Shown: positions 52,515 to 60,207 of the stretch, piece by piece | Numbering within the stretch: position 1 is the first letter of the stretch | Layout of the letters: every line of letters begins with the position of its first letter | NCBI RefSeq assembly: GCF_900141755.1 | Contig: NZ_LT670844.1 | Span: 4,712,001-4,776,000 of the forward strand | Origin: Bradyrhizobium lablabi | GTDB taxonomy: Bacteria; Pseudomonadota; Alphaproteobacteria; Rhizobiales; Xanthobacteraceae | Length of the DNA: 64,000 nt | Reading direction: 5' to 3' | Position numbers and translations under genes: made by a program | The notes under the pieces: generated by a model | Database searches by the model: none | What the model saw: only the letters and a program-made list of their open reading frames with translations | What the model was told of the DNA's origin: nothing

Positions 52515-53126
52515 CTACGCCGCCAGGCTGTCGATGCCGGCGCCCTTGAGCAGCTCGGCAAGCTGCTTACGGGCATAAAACATCCGCGTCTTCACGGTGC
52601 TCTGGGGAATGCCGATGATCGCGCCGGCCTCTTCGACCGACTTCTCATGGTAGTAGACGAGGTTGATGATCTCGCGGTGCGCCGGGGACAATTTCGCGAC
52701 GCAGGCGCGCAGGATCGCGCTGGTGGTGCTGCGGTCGAGCGAGGCTTCGGGAGTGTCGGCCTCATCAGCAATCTCGAGCACGTCCTCCTGGTCGATGTCC
52801 TCGTGGCGGCGCTGGCGCAGCGCGGTCAGCGCCTTGAAGCGCGCGATCGACAGCAGCCAGGTGGATACCTGCGAACGGCCTTCGAACTGCGCGGCGGTGC
52901 GCCACACGTCGAGAAACACCTGGCTGACGAGGTCTTCCGCCATCGTGGTATCGCGCACGATGCGAAGGACAAAACGGTAAACCCGCGTATTGTGACGGGA
53001 GTAAAGGATATGCATCGCTGTCCGGCCGCCATCGGCAATGCTTTCCAGCAGCATTTCGTCAGAGGTCGCTTGCGCTGCGAGAATGCCTTGGCGGGCTGCG
53101 GCGTTGATCGCGATCACGTTCTGCAT
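52515..53126 (-). CDS. ECF-type RNA polymerase sigma factor
   Basis: 203 residues. Region 2 spans about 35-105, with HNTRVYRFVLRIVRDTTMAE, DLVSQVFLDVWRTAAQFEGR and STWLLSIARFKALTALRQRR. Region 4 covers about 145-195 (LSPAHREIINLVYYHEKSVE, GIPQSTVKTRMFYARKQL). A long acidic linker (EDIDQEDVLEIADEADTPEA) joins them. No anti-sigma gene is adjacent. Upstream lie a 12-mer and an inverted repeat that could be its own promoter and operator. The ccdA/thioredoxin pair downstream is a possible target. Confidence 0.92.
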   Translation of the reverse strand: MQNVIAINAAARQGILAAQATSDEMLLESIADGGRTAMHILYSRHNTRVYRFVLRIVRDTTMAEDLVSQVFLDVWRTAAQFEGRSQVSTWLLSIARFKALTALRQRRHEDIDQEDVLEIADEADTPEASLDRSTTSAILRACVAKLSPAHREIINLVYYHEKSVEEAGAIIGIPQSTVKTRMFYARKQLAELLKGAGIDSLAA

Positions 53127-53237
53127 GACAGGCTCCCGGTGAGCCGCTTGGGCGGCGCTTCGTTAGGCAAATTGTTAATCAGCCAACGTTTCGGGACGTC
53201 TGCACCAAAGGGGTAAAATGGTTTCATGCGCCGGAGA

Positions 53238-53268
53238 ATTGTTTCGTCGCGGCGCCTGCGACGAAACA
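53238..53268. promoter_or_regulatory. Inverted repeat and shared 12-mer upstream of the ECF sigma gene
   Basis: TGTTTCGTCGC (53240-53250) and GCGACGAAACA (53258-53268) form a perfect 11-base inverted repeat with a 7-base spacer. The left arm overlaps the 12-mer (plus AATTGTTTCGTC at 53238-53249) also found at 52421. It lies 112 bases or more before the sigma start. Confidence 0.5.
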
Positions 53269-53326
53269 TTCGGGATGGAAATGTCAGTAATTTCAATGAG
53301 CGTAAAATTGGAAGGGATTCCAAAAG

Positions 53327-53462
53327 TCGTCGTCCCGGCCAAGCGAAGCGCGAGCCGGGCCCCATAACCACAAATGCCTGTATTGCAAAAAAGCTAGGGC
53401 CACGGCGCGTCTTAACAACCTGCACTTGTGGTTATGGGTCCCCGCTTTCCGCGGGGACGACG
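53327..53462. repeat. Intergenic palindromic repeat, family 1
   Basis: GTCGTCCCGGCCAAGCGAAG at the left and GGGTCCCCGCTTTCCGCGGG plus GACGACG at the right; inner arms CCCATAACCACAA and TTGTGGTTATGGG are exact mirrors. It occupies most of the gap between the sigma gene and the regulator ending at 53477. Confidence 0.87.
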
Positions 53463-53476
53463 CTGGAGGAAAGAGG

Positions 53477-54220
53477 CTAGGCCTTGTCCCCCGTCGGCGA
53501 AAACAGGTATCCGCCGCCGCGGATGGTGCGGATCACCGCGGGCTTGGTCGGGTCGGGCTCGATCTTGCGCCGGATCCGCATGATGCGCAGATCGACGGCG
53601 CGGTCGAACGCTTCGGCGTCGCGCGCGTTGGCCAATTCCAACAGCCGCTCGCGCGACAGCACCCGCTTCGGATTGGCCGCGAACACTTTTAGCAGCCCGA
53701 ATTCTGAAGCGGTCAGCGGATGTTCGTTGCCCTCATCGTCGCGCAGTGCCTGCGCCTCGAGATCGAGCCATTTGGTGCCGAACCGCACCAATTGATCTTT
53801 TGCCGCTTTTGCCTCGGCACTCTCCGGCGCTGGGCCTAGCGCCTTGACCGGGGCGCTTCGCCGCAGCACCGAGCGGATCCGCGCCATCAACTCCCGCAGC
53901 TCGCAGGGCTTTGCTATGTAGTCGTCGGCGCCGAGTTCGAGGCCGACGACGCGGTCGATCGGGCTTGCGGTCGCCGTCAGCATGATGACGGGAACATTGA
54001 TGCGGCTTTTGAGATCACGGATGATCGAAAGCCCGTCCTCCTCCGGCATGTTCAGATCGAGCACCACGAGATCGGGCGCGCCGGACTCGATGGCGCCGCG
54101 CAGGCTCTTGCCGCCGTCGCACAGCGTCACGGTAAAGCCGTGCATCTTGAGGTAATCGCCGACCATTTCGCGGGCCGGCGCCTCGTCATCGACAATGATG
54201 ATGTGCTGACTTTGGGTCAT
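53477..54220 (-). CDS. OmpR-family response regulator
   Basis: 247 residues. Receiver domain: IIIVDDEAPAREMV, phospho-acceptor in LVVLDLNMPEEDG, MLTATASP and IAKPCELRE. A linker of about 30 residues leads to a winged-helix domain with LTASEFGLLKVFAANPKRVL and DLRIMRIRRKIEPD. The start overlaps the kinase stop (ATGA). Last gene of a four-gene minus-strand signalling operon. Confidence 0.93.
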   Translation of the reverse strand: MTQSQHIIIVDDEAPAREMVGDYLKMHGFTVTLCDGGKSLRGAIESGAPDLVVLDLNMPEEDGLSIIRDLKSRINVPVIMLTATASPIDRVVGLELGADDYIAKPCELRELMARIRSVLRRSAPVKALGPAPESAEAKAAKDQLVRFGTKWLDLEAQALRDDEGNEHPLTASEFGLLKVFAANPKRVLSRERLLELANARDAEAFDRAVDLRIMRIRRKIEPDPTKPAVIRTIRGGGYLFSPTGDKA

Positions 54221-55962
54221 GACTCTGTCGCGGGCAATGTGACGGTGAAGGTCGAGCCCTGTCCAGGGCCGGGGCTCGCGGCCGTCACCTCGCCGCCATG
54301 CATGTCGATAATGCGCTTGACGATGGATAGGCCGAGCCCGGTCGAACTTTCACCGGCGGTGGGTTTTGCGGAAAGCCTTTGGAAGCGGCCGAACAATCGC
54401 CCGAGATCCTCGGGCGACAGGCCGGCGCCCTGGTCAGCGATGCGGATCACGGTGTTGGTCCCCTCGTGGCTGACTGCCACCGCGATCATGCCGCCGATCG
54501 CGCTGTATTTGATGGCGTTGCTGACGAGATTGTCGATCGCCTCCCGCATCCGGTCGGTATCGCACATGGTGACGAAATTCGGCGGCGCCGACACCGTGAT
54601 GGTCTGCTGCTTGTTTTTGGCCAGCGGCTGATTGGCGTCGACGACTTCGCCGACCAGGCCTGCAATATCCACCGGCTCGCGCCGGATAGTGATGTCGAAG
54701 GCGTCCGCCATCGCGTCCGAAATCAGATGATCGACCATCGAGGTCAGCCGCTTGGTGGCGTCGCGGATATGTTCGACCTGGGAGGTGACGTTCTCCTTGG
54801 AGGAGCCGGCGCTGATCAACTCCGTCAGCATTTCGGTGCGGCCGAGGATCACCCCTAATGGATTCTTCAGGTCATGGGCGACGGTGCCGAGAATTTCATT
54901 TTTAAAACCGTTGGCGCGCTGCAGCCGCAGCCATTGCGACGACAGTCTGCGGTTGGCCTGCATCAGCGCGCGGGTGCGCTGGGCGACGCGGTCCTCGAGC
55001 TGGGTATTGGCTTCATGCAGCTGCTGATAGAGAATGACGTTGTCAAAGGCGATCGAGAGCCGGCTGCCGAAAATCTCGACCAGCGCCCGGTCCGTCTCCG
55101 ACAGCTGGCGCTCGGCCTGCAGCAGCACCACGACTTCGCGGCCGCTGCCGGTGCGCAGATAGAGCACGCTGCGGTGATCGAAGAATTCATTCTTGCGGCG
55201 CTGGAATGCCGCTTCGACCATCTGGCGCAGGTCCGGATCGAGCGATTTGGAGCTGGTGGTGCCGATGAAGCGGCTGTAGCAGCCGGAGCCGGCCAGCACC
55301 GAGAAATCCGAGTCCGACTTGCCGCCGTCATCGCGCAGCACCAGGATGCCGGCGCAATCGACATTGAGCAGCGACGCCAGTTGCGTCAGCACGCCTTCGG
55401 CGAGCCGCTGCATCGATTTGAAATCGTACAGCGTCGAGGCGGCATCGATGATGATCTCCAGGCCGCGCCGCGTCTGCACCATGCGCTCGAGCTGCTGATA
55501 GCTGCGCAGCGCCGCGGTCAGCGAGGTGAACAGCTTGTCGGCGGTAAGCTCGGTTTTCGCCTTGTAGTCGTTGATGTCGTATTGGACGATCACCCGCCGC
55601 TCCGGCGCCTGGCCGGGCTGCCCGGTGCGCAGGATGATGCGGACGGTCTCATTCCGGATTTCGTTACGGATGTATTCGACGAGGTCGAGGCCGGCGGCGT
55701 CGGTTTCCATGATGACGTCGAGCAGCACCGCGGCGATGTCGGGATGGGCGCGCATCAACGTGCGGCCCTCGGCCGCCGAATAGGCCGACAGGATCTCCAG
55801 CGTGGCGCCATGCAGGCTGTAATCGCTGAGCGCAAACCGCGTGCCTTCGTGCACGGCCTGATCGTCGTCGATCACCGCGATCTTCCATTTGCGCGCGGTG
55901 GAAGTCTCCGGAGCGGTTCCGGAATCGTCGATCAGGTGGAGGACATCGTCCTGTTCGGCCAT
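54217..55962 (-). CDS. Hybrid histidine kinase: receiver, DUF3369, HisKA, HATPase
   Basis: 581 residues without membrane helices. An N-terminal receiver (about 25-150) has IAVIDDDQAVHEG and VLLDVIMETDAAG. A DUF3369 GAF-like domain follows (about 165-315, RRGLEIIIDAASTLYDFKSM), then a coiled coil. HisKA has GTVAHDLKNPLGVILGRTEM and the HATPase has NLVSNAIKYSAIGG and TGLGLSIVKRIIDMHGG. The reversed order (receiver first) suits an intermediate in a phosphorelay between the membrane kinase and the OmpR-type regulator. It overlaps the upstream kinase gene by 31 bp. Confidence 0.9.
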   Translation of the reverse strand: MAEQDDVLHLIDDSGTAPETSTARKWKIAVIDDDQAVHEGTRFALSDYSLHGATLEILSAYSAAEGRTLMRAHPDIAAVLLDVIMETDAAGLDLVEYIRNEIRNETVRIILRTGQPGQAPERRVIVQYDINDYKAKTELTADKLFTSLTAALRSYQQLERMVQTRRGLEIIIDAASTLYDFKSMQRLAEGVLTQLASLLNVDCAGILVLRDDGGKSDSDFSVLAGSGCYSRFIGTTSSKSLDPDLRQMVEAAFQRRKNEFFDHRSVLYLRTGSGREVVVLLQAERQLSETDRALVEIFGSRLSIAFDNVILYQQLHEANTQLEDRVAQRTRALMQANRRLSSQWLRLQRANGFKNEILGTVAHDLKNPLGVILGRTEMLTELISAGSSKENVTSQVEHIRDATKRLTSMVDHLISDAMADAFDITIRREPVDIAGLVGEVVDANQPLAKNKQQTITVSAPPNFVTMCDTDRMREAIDNLVSNAIKYSAIGGMIAVAVSHEGTNTVIRIADQGAGLSPEDLGRLFGRFQRLSAKPTAGESSTGLGLSIVKRIIDMHGGEVTAASPGPGQGSTFTVTLPATES

Positions 55963-58016
55963 TGAGGGGTTCCGTCGCTTGCCTGGTCTGTCGTTGCCGG
56001 GCCGCCCTTGGCGGTCCTCGGCATGATAATGCGAAATGTGGTGCCTTGTCCCAGCCTTGAATCCAGCATCATCCGGCCGCCGAGCTGCTGAGTGACGAGA
56101 TTATAGACAATATGCAGCCCCAAACCGGTGCCGCCCTCGTTGCGGCGCGTGGTAAAGAACGGGTCGAATGCCTGCCGCTGCACGTCGGGCGTCATTCCGG
56201 CCCCGTTGTCGGCAAAAATGATCTCGACATCGTCATGGCCGCGGGGCCGCGCCGAGATCGAGATGGCGCCGGCGCGGCCGTCGGCAAAGCCGTGATTGGC
56301 GGCGTTGAGGAATAGGTTGGTCAGGATCTGGCCATAGGAGCCCGGGTAGCCGTCGATCACGAGGCCCTCCGGCACGTCGACCGACAGCGTGATCGGCGCC
56401 CTCTTGAGCACCGGCCGCAGGCTGGCGATGATCTGGTCGGTCGCCTCGCTTAGACTGAACTGCCGGCGCTCGGCATGCGAGCGGTCGACCGCGACCTGCT
56501 TGAACGACTGGATCAGTTCGCCGGCGCGATGCAGGTTTCCCACCAATTGGCCCGCGGCGTCGCGCGAGGTGCGGACGAATTCTTCCAGTTGCGAGCGGCG
56601 CAGCGGCGTGTCGGACCGAAGCTCGGCCTCGAACATTTCCGCACGGCGCGAGAAGCTGGTCGCGACCGTCAGGCTGATGCCGATCGGGTTGTTGACTTCA
56701 TGGGCGACGCCGGCGACCAGGCCGCCCAGCGCCGCCAGGCGTTCGGCGTCGATCAGGTTTTGCTGGGCTGTGTTGAGCTCGAGCAGCGCGCCCTCGGCTT
56801 TCTCCTTGGACGAGCGCAGCTCGTCCTCGGTCTTGCGCTTGGCGACGGCGTTTTCGCGGAACACCTCGACCGCGCGCGCCATCGCGCCGACCTCGTCGCT
56901 GGCGTCGGTGCCCTGCACGCGGCGGTCATAATCGCCCGACGTGATGGCGTGCATCGCCGCCATGATCTGCTGCAGAGGCAAACGGATAGAGAGCGCGATC
57001 AGGACGCCCGCGGTGATGATGATGCCGAGAAAGATCACCGCGATCGACAATACCTGGCGCGAAATATCGGCGAGCGTCTGGTCGAAGGTCTCCTGCGCCT
57101 TCTGTTCGCGCCGGCGCATCTTGACCGACAAATCGTCGATTGCGCCGATCGCCTCGGCCTGGCTGGCGTCGATGGTGTTGCGCAACAATTCGGTGCGGTT
57201 CGCGAGCTGCTCGAACAATTTGGCTAACCCCTCGCGCAGCGCCACGGTACGCGCCTGCAACCGCTGCAGCGCCATCCGCTGCAAATCGTTGTCGGAGAGG
57301 TCGGACATCACGGGGATGGTTTTCTCGATGGTTTCGGTGTTGCGGCGGGCTTCCTCGGCGGATGCGGTCGCGAGCGAAAGATAATAGGCGTTGGCCGCGA
57401 CCAGCATCGCGGTGAACGCCTCGCGGGATTTTCCAAGCGACGGCCAGATCAGCGCATCGCGATGGCCGGTCGCACCCTCGATGATCGAATAAAGCCCGGC
57501 CATATCCTTGGCGGGACCCAGCACTTCATCCTCGTAGGTTTTCGAAATCGTCGCCTGGACGCCGCGCAATTCGCCAAAACCGTTGAGGAAGCGCTCGGTG
57601 ACGTGCTCGAGTTCGGCCACCGATCCCGACAGCATCGGATCGGTCGAGGCACGGTTGGTGAGGGTGCCGAGCACGGCTTCGCGGAGCAGCAGGATCTCGG
57701 CGAACAAATCGGGGCTCGGCTGATTGATGTAGCGATGGATCAGGTTCTGCAGCCGGCCGGTCTCGCTCTCCAGCAGCGCCAGGATCTTGTCGGACTCCCG
57801 CACCTGGCGGACGTCGTCCCAGGCCGAGCCGAGCACCTTGGCGCCGTTCCAGATCATGGCGACCAGCACGACAACGACCGCCGAGTTCAGCGCCGCAATC
57901 GAGAGGATGCGCCAGCGAATCGGTACCGCGCGGACCAGCCCGACAATGGCTGCGCGACCGCGCGCAGCCAGGCCCGGGCGCCGTTCCGCAGCTTCGTCCT
58001 GCCGGGCTGTTGCCAA
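55932..58016 (-). CDS. Membrane histidine kinase with long periplasmic helical sensor and HAMP
   Basis: 694 residues, apparently from a TTG start 10 bases after GGAG. Helix 1 (about 36-58), a periplasmic helical domain of about 270 residues and helix 2 (about 325-350) are followed by HAMP (RLPLQQIMAAMHAITSGDYD), a coiled coil, and HisKA with LVAGVAHEVNNPIGISLTVA. The HATPase has NLFLNAANHGFADG and GGTGLGLHIVYNLVTQQLGG. Kinases of this type often pair with periplasmic binding proteins. The gene just upstream encodes a shortened TRAP binding protein. Confidence 0.9.
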   Translation of the reverse strand: MATARQDEAAERRPGLAARGRAAIVGLVRAVPIRWRILSIAALNSAVVVVLVAMIWNGAKVLGSAWDDVRQVRESDKILALLESETGRLQNLIHRYINQPSPDLFAEILLLREAVLGTLTNRASTDPMLSGSVAELEHVTERFLNGFGELRGVQATISKTYEDEVLGPAKDMAGLYSIIEGATGHRDALIWPSLGKSREAFTAMLVAANAYYLSLATASAEEARRNTETIEKTIPVMSDLSDNDLQRMALQRLQARTVALREGLAKLFEQLANRTELLRNTIDASQAEAIGAIDDLSVKMRRREQKAQETFDQTLADISRQVLSIAVIFLGIIITAGVLIALSIRLPLQQIMAAMHAITSGDYDRRVQGTDASDEVGAMARAVEVFRENAVAKRKTEDELRSSKEKAEGALLELNTAQQNLIDAERLAALGGLVAGVAHEVNNPIGISLTVATSFSRRAEMFEAELRSDTPLRRSQLEEFVRTSRDAAGQLVGNLHRAGELIQSFKQVAVDRSHAERRQFSLSEATDQIIASLRPVLKRAPITLSVDVPEGLVIDGYPGSYGQILTNLFLNAANHGFADGRAGAISISARPRGHDDVEIIFADNGAGMTPDVQRQAFDPFFTTRRNEGGTGLGLHIVYNLVTQQLGGRMMLDSRLGQGTTFRIIMPRTAKGGPATTDQASDGTPQWPNRTMSST

Positions 58017-58023
58017 GACCAGT

Positions 58024-58509
58024 TTACTCCACCTTGCGAATTTGTTCGATCAATGCGGAGGCCGCGGGATCTGCTTGGGCCTTGGCGTAGATTCCGGCCA
58101 TCGCGTCCTCGAACGGCTTGCGGTCGAAGTCGCTCACGACGGTGACGCCGGCGGTGTTCGCCCGCTCCCTGAACAGGAACGGCATCGCCAGCACATTCAT
58201 GGCCAGCACGAAGCTCCCGATCAGCGCCACATTGGTGCGATTGAGATCGATGGCGCCGGCGCGGGTCTGCTCGATAGTTTCTTTTTCCTCACCGAGCTGG
58301 TGCGAATGAAACACCCGGATCTGGAGGCGGCCGCCGCTCTGCTCCGCGATCAGGCTGCCCATGTAATACGGCGCCTGGACGGTCGGATAATCCTCGCTCT
58401 GGGTGTCGGCGGCACGAAATTCGCGCGCGACCGCGCCCGTCGGGACCGCTGTCGAAAACAGCGCCACAACGAGGGCTACGGTCCGCGAAAGGTCGGCGCG
58501 GCTGTACAC
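58024..58509 (-). CDS. Internally deleted TRAP-type (DctP) periplasmic binding protein
   Basis: 161 residues from the GTG at 58509 behind AAGGGGA. A signal peptide ends at VPTGAVARE. It begins like a DctP protein (FRAADTQSEDYPTVQAPYYM, GRLQIRVFHSHQLGEEKETI, AIDLNRTNVALIGSFV, AMPFLFRER) and ends like one (VTVVSDFDRKPFEDAMAGIY, SALIEQIRKVE). The family is about 330 residues long; the middle, about 170 residues, is missing without breaking the frame. Ligand binding is doubtful. It directly precedes the sensor kinase, so full-length relatives probably feed ligand information to it. Confidence 0.7.
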   Translation of the reverse strand: MYSRADLSRTVALVVALFSTAVPTGAVAREFRAADTQSEDYPTVQAPYYMGSLIAEQSGGRLQIRVFHSHQLGEEKETIEQTRAGAIDLNRTNVALIGSFVLAMNVLAMPFLFRERANTAGVTVVSDFDRKPFEDAMAGIYAKAQADPAASALIEQIRKVE

Positions 58510-58731
58510 AGGCAACTATCCCCTTATGATGATGTCGGTGGAGGGCGAAAAAGGTTCAATGTTCTTTTGGCGAGAGCCGGCGTGGGCGGGCCATCCTGAC
58601 AGCACCGCAATTATCGTCAATGGTGCGCCGCGGCCGCATCTCGGTGGATTGCAACCGCGTCCGCAGGGTCTTATCAGAGCGCACGCGCCCCCAAATCGTG
58701 TTTCAGCGCATTCAAAGAGCAGAATGATTTT

Positions 58732-60060
58732 ATGGTGAAATCGGTTTTGCGATTTTTGCAACTCGCAGCAGTCATCGCAATGGTTGGCGTGGCGTCTCCG
58801 GCAAAGGCGGCCACCGACATCATGTGGTGGCATGCGATGTCGGGCGAGCTCGGCCGGCAACTGGAAAAACTCGCCGCCGATTTCAACGCATCGCAATCCG
58901 ATTACAAGATCGTGCCGAGCTACAAGGGCAATTATACCGAAACCGTCACCGCGGCGATCTTTGCGTTTCGCTCGCGCAGCCAACCCGCCATCGTTCAGGT
59001 CAACGAAATCGCGACCGCGACCATGATGGCGGCGCGGGGCGCGATCTACCCGGTATTCGAACTGATGCGGGACGAACACGAGCTGTTTTCGCCTTCCGCC
59101 TATCTTCCGGCCGTCACCGGCTACTATTCCGACGCCGCCGGCAACATGCTGTCATTCCCGTTCAACGCCTCGACGCCGATCCTTTATTACAACAAGGATC
59201 TGTTCCGCGCCGCCGGCCTCGATCCGGAAATCGCGCCGAAGACCTGGGCCGAGGTAGGCGCCGTGGCCAAGCGGCTGCGCGCATCGGGCGCGGCTTGCGG
59301 CTTCACCACGTCCTGGCCGTCCTGGATCAATGTCGAGAATTTTTCCGCCTTCCACAATCTGCCGATCGCGAGCAGGGCCAATGGTTTTGAGGGCCTCGAT
59401 GCGGCGCTTAATTTCAACAACCCGCTGTTGGTGCGCCACATTGCGCAACTGGCGGAGTGGCAAACCACGAAAATGTTCGACTATGGCGGCCGCGCCACCA
59501 CCGCGGAGCCGCGGTTTCAAAACGGCGAATGCGGCATCTTTATCGGCTCGTCGGCGACGCGCGCCGACATCAAGGCCAATTCGAAATTCGAGGTCGGCTA
59601 CGGCATGTTGCCGTACTGGGGCGATGTCGTGGGCGCGCCGCAAAACACCATCATCGGTGGCGCAACATTATGGGTGCTGCGCGGCCGGCCGGCCGCCGAA
59701 TACCAGGGGGTGGCAAAATTCTTCGGCTATTTGTCGAAGCCGGAGGTTCAGGCGGCCTGGCACCAGAACACAGGTTATCTGCCGGTGACCCGCGCGGCCT
59801 TCGATCTGACCCGTGCGCAAGGGTTTTACGATCGCAATCCCGGCGCCGCGATCTCGATCGAGCAGATCACCTTGAAACCGCCGACCGAGAATTCGAAGGG
59901 GATCCGGCTCGGGTCGTTCGTTTTGGTTCGCGATGTGATCGACGACGAGTTGGAGCAGGCCTTTGCCGGCAAGAAAACCGCGCAGGCAGCGCTGGACTCC
60001 GCGGTCGAACGGGGCAACCGGCTGTTGCGTCAGTTCGAGCGCGCCAATCCGGATCGGTGA
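58732..60060 (+). CDS. ugpB: UgpB-like sn-glycerol-3-phosphate ABC binding protein
   Basis: 442 residues. A signal peptide ends at SPAKAAT. UgpB-type segments: IMWWHAMSGELGRQLEKLAA, YKGNYTETVTAAIFAFRSRS, FPFNASTPILYYNKDLFRAA, WPSWINVENFSAFHNLPIA and QNTGYLPVTRAAFD. It is divergent from the TRAP-kinase operon. No ugpA, ugpE or ugpC gene follows; a repeat and a kinase-like gene do. It is therefore an orphan binding protein or part of a transporter encoded elsewhere. Confidence 0.85.
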   Translation: MVKSVLRFLQLAAVIAMVGVASPAKAATDIMWWHAMSGELGRQLEKLAADFNASQSDYKIVPSYKGNYTETVTAAIFAFRSRSQPAIVQVNEIATATMMAARGAIYPVFELMRDEHELFSPSAYLPAVTGYYSDAAGNMLSFPFNASTPILYYNKDLFRAAGLDPEIAPKTWAEVGAVAKRLRASGAACGFTTSWPSWINVENFSAFHNLPIASRANGFEGLDAALNFNNPLLVRHIAQLAEWQTTKMFDYGGRATTAEPRFQNGECGIFIGSSATRADIKANSKFEVGYGMLPYWGDVVGAPQNTIIGGATLWVLRGRPAAEYQGVAKFFGYLSKPEVQAAWHQNTGYLPVTRAAFDLTRAQGFYDRNPGAAISIEQITLKPPTENSKGIRLGSFVLVRDVIDDELEQAFAGKKTAQAALDSAVERGNRLLRQFERANPDR

Positions 60061-60070
60061 ACCAGTAACC

Positions 60071-60207
60071 GTCATCGTCCGCCAACGGGTCGGCGCGCAG
60101 CGCCGCCCGATGACAAGCTCCGGCGGACGATCCAGTATTCCGCGGAGTCTCGGTGTAACGTCAAAGGCCGCAGCGTACTGGATACCCCGCCTTCGCGGGG
60201 TATGACA
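60071..60207. repeat. Intergenic palindromic repeat, family 1b
   Basis: GTCATCGTCCGCCAACGGG at the left with a CGGCGGACGATCCAGTATTC core, then AAAGGCCGCAGCGTACTGGA and CCCCGCCTTCGCGGGGTATG. The core is shared with 45805-46154. The terminal ATGAC contains the apparent ATG of the following gene (60202). Confidence 0.82.

Noticed and set aside
52358..52576. 72-codon minus-strand frame between the sigma and ccdA genes
   Set aside because: It overlaps the 3' end of the sigma gene in another frame, has no ribosome site and no recognisable domain.
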